DNA from: Kiritimatiellota bacterium B12222
GTDB taxonomy: Bacteria > Verrucomicrobiota > Kiritimatiellia > SS1-B-03-39 > UBA6053
Direction: 5' to 3'
NCBI GenBank assembly: GCA_029719485.1
Contig: CP120722.1
Span: 496,001 to 560,000, forward strand
Length of the DNA: 64,000 bases
Shown here in pieces: positions 7,160 through 16,565 of the stretch. Made by a program: the position numbers and the translations under genes. Positions within the stretch are counted from its first letter, which is position 1. Every line of letters begins with the position of its first letter. Under the pieces are notes generated by a model that was not told the DNA's origin, made no database searches, and worked only from the letters and a program-made list of their open reading frames with translations.

Positions 7160-10012
7160 ATGTCCTTTTTATCTGATCTCTCAAAGTGTTTTGCCGGTGA
7201 AATTGATGATAGTGAAGTCATTCGGGGTATTCATGCCACGGACGCAAGTCATTATCAAATCATGCCTTTAGCAGTGGCTTGCCCTCAAAATGAGGCAGAT
7301 GTGATCGCAGCCATGAAATGCTGCCATCAGCACCACATTCCCATCACTCCTCGCGGGGCCGCCACCTCCCTTTCCGGTCAAACTCATGGACCTGGCTTGG
7401 TATTAGATCTGACGAGACACATGGATCAATGTTTGGAAATTGATGAACAAAAAGGACTTGCAAAAGTACAACCCGGTTTAATTCGCGATCAATTAAACCT
7501 ACTCGCCGGTAAAAAAGGACTACAATTTGCTCCTGATCCCGCAACCTCTAGCCGCGCAACCATCGGTGGCATGGTAGGGAACAATTCATCAGGCACCCGT
7601 TCCATTATCTATGGTATCACCAGCGATCATGTTTTAGGCTGTCGCTTGGTATTGGCCAATGGTGATGTGTTGGAGTTCACTCCCCGTCTATTAAAGGACT
7701 GGGAAAAGGATCCCGCCAATAAATATTTTAAAGGATTAAGGAATTTGGTGGATCTACACCGCACTGAAATCGAAAAACGCTTTCCGAAAGTGATGCGGCG
7801 GGTATCCGGCTATGCCTTAGATGCCTTTTTAGAAGATCCCAAAACCACTCCCTGGAATTTAGCCCGGTTGGTCTGTGGCAGTGAAGGATCCTTAGGCGTC
7901 ATCACGGAACTCACCCTCAATTTAGAGCCTTTGCCTCGCTCTACTGCCGTAGTGGCAGTACATTATGCCCATTTGATGGATGCGCTTCGCAATGTCGAAC
8001 CCATGCTCGAACAGGGACCCAGCGCCATCGAATTGCTGGATGAAACAGTATTGCGGGAAGCCCAACGTAATCCCAGTACCCGCGATATCGCTGATTTCAT
8101 CGAAGGACAACCCGGTGCCATGTTGCTGGTGGAATTTATGGGCGAAAATGAAGCAGATACCGCTCAAAAAGCCCAGGCCATGATCGAAACATTGAAAAAA
8201 GAAGGGATTGCAACCGCGATGCCTTTCTTTGATTCTGATGAAAGTCAGCAAAAAGCCTGGGATGTTCGACGCTTAGGTTTGGGCTTGATCACCAATGTAA
8301 AAGGCGCCACCAAAGGGCAAGCGGTCATTGAAGATGCCTGCATTCCCCTGCCCCATTTGCCAGACTACATTGCAGAAGTAATGGAAAAATGCCGGCAAGA
8401 AGACGTAAACCTTATTTTATATGCCCATGCTTCAGTGGGGGTTTTACATGCCCGTCCTGAATTGGACCTGCATAAAGACGAAGATATTGCCAAAATGCGC
8501 CGCATTGCAGACTATGCCTTTAGTCGCTGTGTATTCTATGGCGGTGCCTGGGCCGGCGAACATGGAGATGGCATGGTTCGGGGCGAATTTATCCCCAAAT
8601 TCTTCGGTCCACAAATTTATCAGGCCTTTAAAGAAGTCAAAAACTTATTTGATCCGGAAAATTTAATGAATCCAGGAAAATTAATCGATGCCGCCCCTTT
8701 AACCTCCCATTTACGCTATCAAGTCCCCGGATATGCCGAAAATGCAGCAACTCAGGAGAAAAAAGCTTGGTTTCATTACCGGGAACAAGGCGGACTCACT
8801 TTGGCGGTTGAACAGTGCAATGGTGTAGGCGCCTGTCGAAAAATTGGCAGTGGGGTGATGTGTCCCAGCTTTATGGCGACCCGCAATGAAAAAGACTCCA
8901 CCCGCGCCCGCGCAAACGCACTTCGATTGGCTATTAGTGGTCAATTGTACGACGGAGACACCCAACAAGCCATCGCTTCTGATAAAATGCAGGAAATCAT
9001 GGGCCTCTGTCTCGGATGCAAAGCCTGTAAAAAAGAATGTCCCAATGCCGTGGATATGGCCAAAATGAAAGCGGAAGTGTTGCAAACCCGCTATGAGCAA
9101 CACGGAACTCCCCTTGGCGCCCGCATTGTGGGAGATTTACCAGGAATGGCGGGATATCTTACTGGCCCCGCCGCCCCGGCCATCAATTGGGTCAATAACT
9201 TACCCCCCATGCGCAAAGCCTTAGAAAAAATTGCGGGCATCGATACCCGTCGTCCTTTACCTGCATTCGTAAAACGATCGTTAAAATCACAGTTAGGAGA
9301 TGCCCTTCATCTTGGTTCCGGAGAAAAAGGAAATGTCGCCTTATACATTGATTCGTATACCAATGCCTACGAACCCCATGTGGGATTGGCCGCCCTTAAT
9401 TTATTAAGCGCATGTGGATATCAAGTGATTCCGTTGTTTGTGGGAGATAGTCAACGCGCTCGTATTTCCAAAGGACTTCTAAAACTTGCGAAACGTGACG
9501 GTGAAAAGGTACTGCGTCAAATACTGATTCAAGCCCCTGGAGATATGCCCGTTTTATGTTTAGAACCCAGTTGTGCTTCATCTTTAAAAGACGATTTGCC
9601 TGATTTGATCAATGATGAAGAACTCGGCAAAGCCGTTTCTGACCGCGTGTGGATGATTGATGAATTTTTATATCAGCAAAAAGCTCCCTTGCGTCCTAAA
9701 TATGGGAAAATGCTCATCCATGGACACTGTCATCAGAAATCCGTGTTTGGCATAGAAGGATTACGTCGCCTGTTACCCCAAGCCAAAGTCATCGATGCCG
9801 GATGCTGTGGCATGGCCGGCGCTTTTGGGTATGAACACCGCGATTTAAGCCTCAAAATTGGAGAAGAGCGCCTCTTCCCCGCCATCCGGGCCAGAGAACC
9901 CGGCACCGAAATCGTCGCCAATGGCTTCAGTTGCCGCCATCAAGTCCACGAAGCCTGCGGCATCATGCCCAAACATTTTGTGGAAGTGGTTGAATACGGT
10001 TTTCCAGCGTAA
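7160..10012 (+). CDS. FAD- and Fe-S-containing D-2-hydroxyacid dehydrogenase
   Basis: A fusion of a GlcD-type flavoprotein and a GlpC/GlcF-type iron-sulfur protein that oxidises D-lactate, D-2-hydroxyglutarate or glycolate and passes electrons on, probably to the quinone pool. The first half has the FAD-binding PCMH domain (about 30-250; PRGAATSLSGQTHGPG and GGMVGNNSSGTRS) and the FAD-oxidase C domain, ending in HGDGMVRGEF. The second half has cysteines 553, 559 and 568 and then C617-x2-C-x2-C-x3-C627-P for [4Fe-4S] clusters. The heterodisulfide-reductase-type CCG domain follows with Cys882/Cys883. The 950-residue length matches the YdiJ/Dld-II class. There is no signal or transmembrane helix, so it acts in the cytoplasm or at the inner face of the membrane. 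It appears to be monocistronic. Substrate choice within the class is not readable. Confidence 0.88.
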   Translation: MSFLSDLSKCFAGEIDDSEVIRGIHATDASHYQIMPLAVACPQNEADVIAAMKCCHQHHIPITPRGAATSLSGQTHGPGLVLDLTRHMDQCLEIDEQKGLAKVQPGLIRDQLNLLAGKKGLQFAPDPATSSRATIGGMVGNNSSGTRSIIYGITSDHVLGCRLVLANGDVLEFTPRLLKDWEKDPANKYFKGLRNLVDLHRTEIEKRFPKVMRRVSGYALDAFLEDPKTTPWNLARLVCGSEGSLGVITELTLNLEPLPRSTAVVAVHYAHLMDALRNVEPMLEQGPSAIELLDETVLREAQRNPSTRDIADFIEGQPGAMLLVEFMGENEADTAQKAQAMIETLKKEGIATAMPFFDSDESQQKAWDVRRLGLGLITNVKGATKGQAVIEDACIPLPHLPDYIAEVMEKCRQEDVNLILYAHASVGVLHARPELDLHKDEDIAKMRRIADYAFSRCVFYGGAWAGEHGDGMVRGEFIPKFFGPQIYQAFKEVKNLFDPENLMNPGKLIDAAPLTSHLRYQVPGYAENAATQEKKAWFHYREQGGLTLAVEQCNGVGACRKIGSGVMCPSFMATRNEKDSTRARANALRLAISGQLYDGDTQQAIASDKMQEIMGLCLGCKACKKECPNAVDMAKMKAEVLQTRYEQHGTPLGARIVGDLPGMAGYLTGPAAPAINWVNNLPPMRKALEKIAGIDTRRPLPAFVKRSLKSQLGDALHLGSGEKGNVALYIDSYTNAYEPHVGLAALNLLSACGYQVIPLFVGDSQRARISKGLLKLAKRDGEKVLRQILIQAPGDMPVLCLEPSCASSLKDDLPDLINDEELGKAVSDRVWMIDEFLYQQKAPLRPKYGKMLIHGHCHQKSVFGIEGLRRLLPQAKVIDAGCCGMAGAFGYEHRDLSLKIGEERLFPAIRAREPGTEIVANGFSCRHQVHEACGIMPKHFVEVVEYGFPA

Positions 10013-10331
10013 CTTAGGCATTTGTATCTTCTGAATGTGCTCCTGCCTGAGAACACGGGCGGCTCAGCCGCCGAGTGCAACCCGCTACCCCAAAATAAAC
10101 AAACCTCAGATCCATACTGCCTTGAATCCCAATCCCTCCAGCCAGCAAGTAGACTGTTCCCTAAGCTAAACGAAAATTCAGCACTCCACTCGAGTAAAAA
10201 TTTTAAAACAAAATAGAATTAACTTTTGAGAAAGGCATATAGAATGCTACATTTTTATGTTCTAGCGTATTGATGAGCTCTTTAAAACTCATCTTAACTT
10301 TGATCCAAACCCCCTTACCTCTTTCAATCAT
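10013..10331. other. 319-bp gap between the dehydrogenase and pilC
   Basis: No gene seen. The only structures are a tight inverted repeat GGCGGCT-c-AGCCGCC near 10060, without a following T-tract, and a small hairpin GATGAG/CTCATC at 10272-10293 upstream of pilC. Confidence 0.5.
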
Positions 10332-11402
10332 ATGGCTGAAACATTTAAAATTCCCGGTAGTAAAAAGATCAAAAACAAAGATCTTCCTGTATTCACCCGT
10401 CTCATGGGGGCGATGTTAGATGCGGGGATGCCCTTAATCCAAGTCTTAGAAACCTTGGAAACGGAAACCCAAAACAAAGAATTTAAAACGGTAGCCACGG
10501 GACTCAAGGAATACATCGAAGCGGGTGAAAGCTTATCAGAGGCCATGTTGCATTATCCTACCATTTTTGAGAATTTGTATCTCAGTATGATCCAAGCGGG
10601 TGAAACCTCAGGTATGATGTCAGATATTGCCATGCGACTCGCAGGATATTTGGAAGAAGCGGTATTGTTGAAACGAAAAGTAAAATCAGCGTTGATGTAT
10701 CCCGTCATGGTCACCCTGATTGCCATCATCCTCACCACTTGTATGATCATGTTCATCGTACCTGCTTTTGCTAGCATTTATGAAGATTTTGACTCAGCTC
10801 TCCCTTTACCTACACAGATGTTGGTAGATTTAAGTGATTTCTTACGTGGATACTTTCTTTATGTCTTTGGTTCTCTGATCGGAATTGGCATTTTTATTAA
10901 CCAATACAAAAAAACCGAAGCGGGAAAATACCAAATCGATAAAATGAAACTCAATATGCCCATTTTTGGAGAATTGATTCAAAAGGTATGTTTGGCCCGA
11001 TTTGCCGCCACTTTTGCCGAATTAATTCGTGCAGGGGTTCCCATTATCAAAACCATGGACATTGTAGCAACTGCAGCAGATAATGCGGTTTATACCCGCG
11101 CCATCAATGAAGCTTCACCTAAAATTGAAAGTGGCCAAAACATTGCAGAATCTATTGAAAGTAGCGGGAAATTCCCTTCTCTTTTAATCCAAATGATGGG
11201 TGCCGGTGAAAAAGCAGGGAAAATGGACGATATGCTGGGTCGTATTGCTGAAATTTACAAAGAAGAAGTGGATGCCACTGTTGAAGGTCTCACCTCCTTG
11301 ATTGAACCCTTACTTATCAGTTTCTTGGGCATCACCGTAGGAGGAATTGTGGTGGCCATGTTTATGCCCATTTTTAAACTCAGCGAAATCGTCACTCAAT
11401 AA
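10332..11402 (+). CDS. pilC: type IV pilus / type II secretion inner-membrane platform protein PilC/GspF
   Basis: The polytopic platform protein that couples the assembly ATPase to pilin polymerisation. It contains two tandem T2SS-F domains (about 15-140 and 220-345). Each has the family signature: FTRLMGAMLDAGMPLIQVLE and then MIQAGETSGMM in the first, FAATFAELIRAGVPIIKTMD and then MMGAGEKAGKMDDM in the second. Hydrophobic segments lie at about 122-146, 175-192 and 325-350. At 356 residues it is slightly shorter than most PilC (about 400) because the N-terminal leader is short. No pilB, pilT or pilD is adjacent. A pilin-like gene follows 465 bp downstream under its own promoter. PilC versus GspF cannot be separated by sequence alone. 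Confidence 0.88.
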   Translation: MAETFKIPGSKKIKNKDLPVFTRLMGAMLDAGMPLIQVLETLETETQNKEFKTVATGLKEYIEAGESLSEAMLHYPTIFENLYLSMIQAGETSGMMSDIAMRLAGYLEEAVLLKRKVKSALMYPVMVTLIAIILTTCMIMFIVPAFASIYEDFDSALPLPTQMLVDLSDFLRGYFLYVFGSLIGIGIFINQYKKTEAGKYQIDKMKLNMPIFGELIQKVCLARFAATFAELIRAGVPIIKTMDIVATAADNAVYTRAINEASPKIESGQNIAESIESSGKFPSLLIQMMGAGEKAGKMDDMLGRIAEIYKEEVDATVEGLTSLIEPLLISFLGITVGGIVVAMFMPIFKLSEIVTQ

Positions 11403-11477
11403 ACAGATCCTTAACCCATACTTACGTATCAGGAAATCAACCTGATTAACCCACTGTTATAAGAATAGAGTTAACGT

Positions 11478-11511
11478 ATAAAACATGATTTTCAATAGCT
11501 TCATGTTTTAT
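11478..11511 (+). terminator. AT-rich stem-loop downstream of pilC
   Basis: A perfect 11-bp inverted repeat, ATAAAACATGA (11478-11488) and TCATGTTTTAT (11501-11511), with a 12-base loop. It lies 76 bp past the pilC stop. It lacks GC pairs and a clean T-run, so it may be a transcript-end or stability structure rather than a strong terminator. Confidence 0.4.
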
Positions 11512-11735
11512 GACTTTATGACCCACCCGTGAATTTAAAGGGGGGTAAAGACTGATTGGGTAAAAAAGCCCATTCTCATATTATTTTCTCAAATTTAGGA
11601 AAATCAATGGAGTTATTTAGAATTCCGGTTCTGCATCGAATTATATTTATAGCCCTGAAAGGACTGATAATTTGAGTTAAATGTTTAAATTCCTTAAAAT
11701 ATTGTACTAAAACACTCAGGCTATCAGCGAATAAT

Positions 11736-11763
11736 TTGATTTTGGCACCACAGTTGCTATAAT
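11736..11763 (+). promoter_or_regulatory. overlapping sigma-54 and sigma-70 promoters of the pilin-like gene
   Basis: TTGGCAC-CACAG-TTGCT at 11742-11758 matches the sigma-54 consensus, with GG (11744-11745) and GC (11756-11757) exactly 10 bp apart. Transcription would start near 11769. Overlapping it is a sigma-70-like pair, TTGATT (11736-11741), a 16-bp spacer and a perfect TATAAT (11758-11763). Sigma-54 control by a PilR-type activator is well known for pilA in other bacteria. The motif match is direct; its use is inferred. Confidence 0.7.
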
Positions 11764-11867
11764 ATATTCACTGTTTTGATGATAAAGCGCGGAGACCACA
11801 AGGGTGCTCAATCATGAAATCAGTAACTTAAACATAAAAACAAAAAATAAAAAGTACGGAGATACTC

Positions 11868-12215
11868 ATGAAGAATCAAAAAAGAAAAGAAGGTTTCACC
11901 TTAGTAGAAATCATGATCGTAGTAATGATCATTGGTCTGTTGGCAGCGATCGCTTTGCCTGGATTCACCAAAGCACGTAAAACCGCTCAAAAGAATGCAT
12001 GTATTGAAAATCTGCGCCAAATCAACAGTGCAAGTCAACAGTACATGATTGAATATAAAGAAGCAAACCCACCAGCATTCGGAACAGCTACCTTTCTTGA
12101 ATACTTTCAAACCGAAGAACTTCCAGAATGTCCTGCAGGGGGATCATACACTCAAGCAACAGCTGGTGATGAAATGCCAACCTGTAATTTATCCGCAGAT
12201 GGTCATGAACTTTGA
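11868..12215 (+). CDS. type IV pilin / pseudopilin-like protein
   Basis: A small prepilin-type protein. After a short basic leader ending in Gly9, the cleavage/methylation site reads G|FTLVEIMIVV with the conserved Glu at mature position 5 (Glu14). A hydrophobic helix follows to about residue 32, then ARKTAQKNACIENLRQINSA, a block usual in PVC and related type II pseudopilins. Two further cysteines in the C-terminal third (CPAGG and CNLS) could form the pilin D-loop disulfide. At 115 residues it is short for a major pilin. The GGAG ribosome site and strong promoter motifs suggest high expression. It is followed by a canonical terminator, so it is monocistronic. Whether it is the major pilin used with the upstream PilC is an inference. 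Confidence 0.88.
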   Translation: MKNQKRKEGFTLVEIMIVVMIIGLLAAIALPGFTKARKTAQKNACIENLRQINSASQQYMIEYKEANPPAFGTATFLEYFQTEELPECPAGGSYTQATAGDEMPTCNLSADGHEL

Positions 12216-12619
12216 TCGATAGTTGATTTACTAAATTAACTTAGCACCCAGGTTTTTCCTGGGTGTTTTTTTGTATCTAACCCATTGATACATTAAAATT
12301 TGAACCACACTGGGTAGATGATTTTTCAATTATAGGAGAAGCGGCAACCCTATAAAATCTTCATCGGCTAAACGAGATAAGCCCTAAAAACTACCTATAT
12401 AGGCAAAGATACCCCTGCCGGCCGATGCGTTCTCTCCCACCCTTCGGGTTGAACTGTTGTCGCTAACTCCTGCTCTCTCTCACTGCGCCTCAGGCGTAAA
12501 CAAACCAACACCAACACGGATCATGACTCAAAAATACATGTGCGACAGAATCTGGACACTACCTATTTGAGCATATCCCTACTTAACTAATAGGATCGAG
12601 ATATCTTCCTTTGAAGAAC
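12216..12619. other. 404-bp gap between the pilin-like gene and the glycan locus
   Basis: It contains the pilin terminator at its left end. The remainder has no open frame or repeat that I can support. Confidence 0.4.
12245..12272 (+). terminator. rho-independent terminator of the pilin-like gene
   Basis: Stem CACCCAGG (12245-12252) and CCTGGGTG (12258-12265) with a five-T loop, followed directly by seven T. It lies 30 bp after the stop codon. Confidence 0.92.
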
Positions 12620-14119
12620 TCAAGATTCAGGTCTTTTAATTTCAATCATTTCCACTGAGAAATTCTGAATCAAAAGAACCCAAATCTGCCGATCAGAATA
12701 GGTCTCAATCAGTTGTCTATTTTCTTCCAGACTCATTTCTCTAGCCCAAATCACCTTAGCAGATGGAATATCTGCCCGATTATATACATATTCCCAATGA
12801 TTTTTATGCCCTTCTAGGTATCGTACAAAGAGTAAATGTTTACCAGATTTCTCAGCAAAAATTTCATCAACATCCCGTTTAAACATCGCTCCTTGTTCAC
12901 GAAAAGCTTGATAGTTAATTTGACCACTCTGGATAGTAAATGATTTAAATTCATCACCAAAATGGAGCACGAGGAGAAGGGCAAACAGAATAAACCCCAG
13001 GTGGGTTGTACCCACTTTCCAACGGCAAAGCATTCGACAACCCGCAATCTGTAAACCAATGAGAATTGGGATGATAGGTGCAATGTAATGCGGCCAAGCT
13101 CTGCTCGTGGTCGCACTGTATATAGATACAAACAGGAGGGTAACCATAGCCGCTAAAATTCTAGGGTCTCGTATCCTGCGAAAGACAAGCAAAACAGGAA
13201 TCCAAAGAAATGGACCTATGAAAACAGCAAAAAAGCGATTCAATTTAAAAAATAACGTGTAACTCTCACTGCCTTGATAAGCACGAATGATCTCGTGAGC
13301 CGATTCACGAGGATTCCAATTCATATGAGGAAAAGTAAACACAGAACCCGTCAAGGTCTTATTGTAAACCAGATTCAGGCCAAAAATAAGCAAACCGGTG
13401 ATAACAAAAATGGCCCCTACCCTGTAGCTCTGTTTAATTTTTGAAAAATCCCTCTCAGTCTTTACGAGAGATCCCACATAAAACAACAACAGCATCCCTG
13501 CTGTAAGCAACCCTTCCAAAGGCCGTGAAAAAGCCATGATAAACAATCCGCAACTTGCCCAGACCGCAGCCGAGATGCGAGGGTTTTGATAAAGTCGCAA
13601 CATGCCACCCATTAACAAAGCGCCACCCAACATCGCCACCGAACCACCCCAAAAGGAAAAGGCCCATTTGAGCAAAAGCGTAGAATTCGCTATCGCAAGT
13701 AGCCCACCCAGAATAGACCATCGGGCAGGAAACACAGCCTGAAGCGCCCAAACTACAGCAACTGCAGCCAGAATAAATGACAGCCAAACCCCATAAATTT
13801 CCCTACCAAATATCAATTTTCCTAAAGCCAAAAACGCAGATTGTCCCGGCGGATATTTACTGTGATACGTGGGCGTCAGGTTGACATGATAGCTTTCAAA
13901 AAATTCAGACAGTGGAGGCGTAGGATTGGTCAGACGGCCTTCCAAAAACGTATCAGCACCAAGCAGATAAGCGAATTCATCTTGTATTGTAGGCTCTGGA
14001 AAACCGACCTGTTGCACAACAAGGGTAATCAGAAGCATGCCCGTAAGGGCAATTAGCAACAGTGCCAACGTTTTTTGGAGTGGAGTAGCGAAAAGACCTT
14101 TGGGGATATTTAAAATCAT
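12620..14119 (-). CDS. GT-C fold membrane glycosyltransferase (GT39/ArnT-like)
   Basis: A polytopic inner-membrane protein of 499 residues with about ten hydrophobic segments. The first periplasmic loop after helix 1 carries QDEFAYLLGADTF, matching the acidic motif of GT-C enzymes that use polyprenyl-phosphate sugars. SKYPPGQSAFLALG follows and is typical of GT39/PMT-like transferases. The C-terminal 100 residues are soluble. Such proteins add a sugar to lipid-linked glycan or protein on the periplasmic face. It is transcribed away from the glycosyltransferase run that starts at 14221, with only about 100 bp between, so the two probably share a divergent promoter region. Donor and acceptor are unknown. 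Confidence 0.75.
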   Translation of the reverse strand: MILNIPKGLFATPLQKTLALLLIALTGMLLITLVVQQVGFPEPTIQDEFAYLLGADTFLEGRLTNPTPPLSEFFESYHVNLTPTYHSKYPPGQSAFLALGKLIFGREIYGVWLSFILAAVAVVWALQAVFPARWSILGGLLAIANSTLLLKWAFSFWGGSVAMLGGALLMGGMLRLYQNPRISAAVWASCGLFIMAFSRPLEGLLTAGMLLLFYVGSLVKTERDFSKIKQSYRVGAIFVITGLLIFGLNLVYNKTLTGSVFTFPHMNWNPRESAHEIIRAYQGSESYTLFFKLNRFFAVFIGPFLWIPVLLVFRRIRDPRILAAMVTLLFVSIYSATTSRAWPHYIAPIIPILIGLQIAGCRMLCRWKVGTTHLGFILFALLLVLHFGDEFKSFTIQSGQINYQAFREQGAMFKRDVDEIFAEKSGKHLLFVRYLEGHKNHWEYVYNRADIPSAKVIWAREMSLEENRQLIETYSDRQIWVLLIQNFSVEMIEIKRPES

Positions 14120-14220
14120 ATAAGTTTAAGATAAATAATTTTATCAAAAATCACCACTTAAAACCCTAGGAAAGGATTCAAATTGACTCTGGATACGGTT
14201 GCATTACCTATTGGATTCTT

Positions 14221-15378
14221 ATGATTAAAGCCTTGATGATTATTGACCGTTACCACCCCGTTTGGGGAGGTGCTGAGAATCAATTGGCAGCCCTTTCGAC
14301 TCAACTCCAAACTAAAGACGTTCAAGTATCGATTCTTACCCGAAGATGGACATTGGATTTGGCAACTGAAGAAATGAGCAATGGGGTAGTCATCTACCGG
14401 ACAGGTGTTCCCGGGAATTCTACTGTATGGAAAGATGCATGTTATGTTTTTGGACTTATATTGCATGTGCTCAGATACAGAAATCACATTGATATCGTGC
14501 ATACGCATGGTGCGGTTCTACTAGGGGTCGTAGGGAAAATATGTTCCGTATTGGTTGGAAAACCAAACGTGGTAAAAATTGCCACCGCAGGTAAGATTAC
14601 GTCATTGCAGCAAAGGTGGTGGGGGAAAGCGGTTTTATCCGTTCTAAAGCGTTCCTCAAAAGTGATTGCTATATCTACAGAAATCGAATCTGAACTCCAA
14701 ACGGCTGATGTCCCAATCTCTAAGATCACGCGCATACCCAATGGGGTAGATACTGAACGATTTTCTCCTGTTACTTCAGAAGTAAGAAAAAAAATGAGGG
14801 AAGAGCGAGGGTTAAATTCCGAAGAGCAGGTTATCCTCTTTTCGGGTCGAATCGTACCGCGAAAGGGCCTTGATTTATTAATCGACAGCTGGACGGTGGT
14901 GTCCGCTAAATTTCCTTCAGCCCAACTTTGGATTTTAGGTAGTGGAACGAATCAGCCTGATTCGGTCGAAGAGGAGTTACAGTTGCGCATTAAAAATGAG
15001 CAGTTAAGTCGTATTCGTTGGCTTGGAGAGACAACAGAACCTGAGAATTTTTATCAAATAGCGGATATTTTCGCCTTTCCCTCCAGACAAGAGGGCTTAT
15101 CCAATACGCTTTTAGAGGCCATGGCATGTGGTTTACCATCAGTAGCAAGTCACATCGGGGGAAATACCGACATCCTGGAGCATAGAATAAACGGACTTCT
15201 CTTTACAAACGATGACGCAGCAGACCTCACTGAAAATCTACTCAATCTACTTGAATCCTCTGAAAAACGACAAAAGCTGTCTGTTGCGGCAAGAGCAGAT
15301 ATCGTGGAAAATTATCACCTAAATGAAATTTCACGGCGCTACTCTGAACTGTATCGGCAACTTGTGGAAACCCAGTAA
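14221..15378 (+). CDS. GT4-family glycosyltransferase
   Basis: A retaining GT-B enzyme that transfers a sugar from a nucleotide donor to a growing lipid-linked glycan in the cytoplasm. The N-terminal acceptor domain starts MIKALMIIDRYHPVWGGAEN, with the glycine-rich loop usual in GT4. The C-terminal domain has LFSGRIVPRKGLDLLID and FPSRQEGLSNTLLEAMACG, which includes the EX7E motif. The length of 385 is typical. It opens the rightward run of the glycan locus and is followed 18 bp later by another transferase gene. The sugar cannot be deduced. Confidence 0.9.
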   Translation: MIKALMIIDRYHPVWGGAENQLAALSTQLQTKDVQVSILTRRWTLDLATEEMSNGVVIYRTGVPGNSTVWKDACYVFGLILHVLRYRNHIDIVHTHGAVLLGVVGKICSVLVGKPNVVKIATAGKITSLQQRWWGKAVLSVLKRSSKVIAISTEIESELQTADVPISKITRIPNGVDTERFSPVTSEVRKKMREERGLNSEEQVILFSGRIVPRKGLDLLIDSWTVVSAKFPSAQLWILGSGTNQPDSVEEELQLRIKNEQLSRIRWLGETTEPENFYQIADIFAFPSRQEGLSNTLLEAMACGLPSVASHIGGNTDILEHRINGLLFTNDDAADLTENLLNLLESSEKRQKLSVAARADIVENYHLNEISRRYSELYRQLVETQ

Positions 15379-15396
15379 GAAACTCCTATTTAACCG

Positions 15397-16557
15397 ATGA
15401 AAAAAACATTCCACGCTGGACCCCCTCAACGAGTCGTCTTTCTAGGTACCTATTCACTCCATCCACGTCAAAAACTCCTTTTGGAAGCATTGGAAACGAG
15501 TTCTGAATGGGAGGTGATTGAAGTCCGCATAAATCCTTGGGGAACGATTTCGGATAAAACGCAGGTTCAGGGAGTAGCTGCCCGACTACACATTTTCAGT
15601 AAGTTGTTACTGGCCTACCCCGTTCTGTTCGTTCGATATCTTCGGCAACCCCAACACGATCTGGTGGTGATGATGCATGCGGGCCTATTCGATGTCCTGC
15701 TTTTGGGGTGGTTAGTCAAACTTCGACGAAAACCTCTCGTCTGGGATATTTACATTTCATGGTTCGACACGTTGGTGAACGATCGTAAGCTTTTCAAAGC
15801 AGACAGCCTCAGAGCTCGTCTCCTCTATTTTCTAGAGAAAACCGCTGCGCATATTGCAAATACAAAATTTCTAGATACGCGGGAACATGCAGACTACTTT
15901 GAAACGCTTTATTCCCTCCCCAAACGGTCTCTAGGCGTAGTGCATGTGGGCGTGGACAGTGAATTTCTTCAAATTCTGAAACAGAAAAAGGACAGCTACC
16001 CGTCTGGTGGTAATGATAAACTACGCTTGCTTTATTATGGTAATTTCATTCCGTTACATGGAGTAAATACGATTGTAGAGGCGGTCGCATTACTTAAAAA
16101 TTCAGGAAAAGAACTTGAACTCACCCTAGTGGGAGACGGACAAATGGCTTCTGCGATTACGAAGCTGATATCCGATCTTGGGTTAGTCAACGTCACCAGA
16201 ATCCCTTGGCTTACATATAGTGAGCTTGTCTCCGAAATTTTAGGTTCTGATATTTGCATGGGAATTTTTGGTACCTCCGGGAAAGCTCAGCGTGTAATCC
16301 CAAATAAAATCTATCAAATTGCGGCCGCTGAGGTTCCCTTTATTACTGGTGAAACTCCAGCTCTTAGAGAGTTTTGTGAACTGGCTGGACAAAATCTACC
16401 ATGCGAATGGGTTCAGCTGGGGGATGCAGAGGCACTTGCAAAAGCGATTCTTAAACTTTATGAACGAAGTGAACGGGGAATCGACAAAGGTTTTGCTTTT
16501 GATGTAGATGATGTCCGTGAAGAATTCACAACCTTATTATTAGAAGCTCTACCTTAA
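15397..16557 (+). CDS. GT4-like glycosyltransferase, divergent
   Basis: A GT-B type transferase of 386 residues. The N-terminal half has LGTYSLHPRQKLLLEALE and a predicted membrane-apposed hydrophobic stretch around residue 95-110. The C-terminal half has LLYYGNFIPLHGVNTIVEAV and then GIFGTSGKAQRVIPNKIYQ, a motif of a GT4 subgroup in which PNK replaces the usual EX7E context. It lies between two genes of the same locus with gaps of 18 and 8 bp, so it is in the same transcript. Family level is sound; substrate is unknown. Confidence 0.82.
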   Translation: MKKTFHAGPPQRVVFLGTYSLHPRQKLLLEALETSSEWEVIEVRINPWGTISDKTQVQGVAARLHIFSKLLLAYPVLFVRYLRQPQHDLVVMMHAGLFDVLLLGWLVKLRRKPLVWDIYISWFDTLVNDRKLFKADSLRARLLYFLEKTAAHIANTKFLDTREHADYFETLYSLPKRSLGVVHVGVDSEFLQILKQKKDSYPSGGNDKLRLLYYGNFIPLHGVNTIVEAVALLKNSGKELELTLVGDGQMASAITKLISDLGLVNVTRIPWLTYSELVSEILGSDICMGIFGTSGKAQRVIPNKIYQIAAAEVPFITGETPALREFCELAGQNLPCEWVQLGDAEALAKAILKLYERSERGIDKGFAFDVDDVREEFTTLLLEALP

Positions 16558-16565
16558 CCGTAAAG

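Larger units (their letters stand above)
11403..11867 (+). other. 465-bp intergenic region: stem-loop after pilC and pilin promoter region
   Basis: No gene of useful length. It holds the perfect 11-bp inverted repeat after pilC, the overlapping promoters at 11736-11763, and an untranslated leader of about 100 bases with a GGAG ribosome site six bases before the pilin ATG. The part from 11520 to 11730 is AT-rich with nothing recognised; an activator binding site would be expected there. Confidence 0.5.

Noticed and set aside
10050..10080. GGCGGCT-c-AGCCGCC as a terminator of the dehydrogenase gene
   Set aside because: A one-base loop cannot form as drawn and there is no T-run; left as an inverted repeat only.
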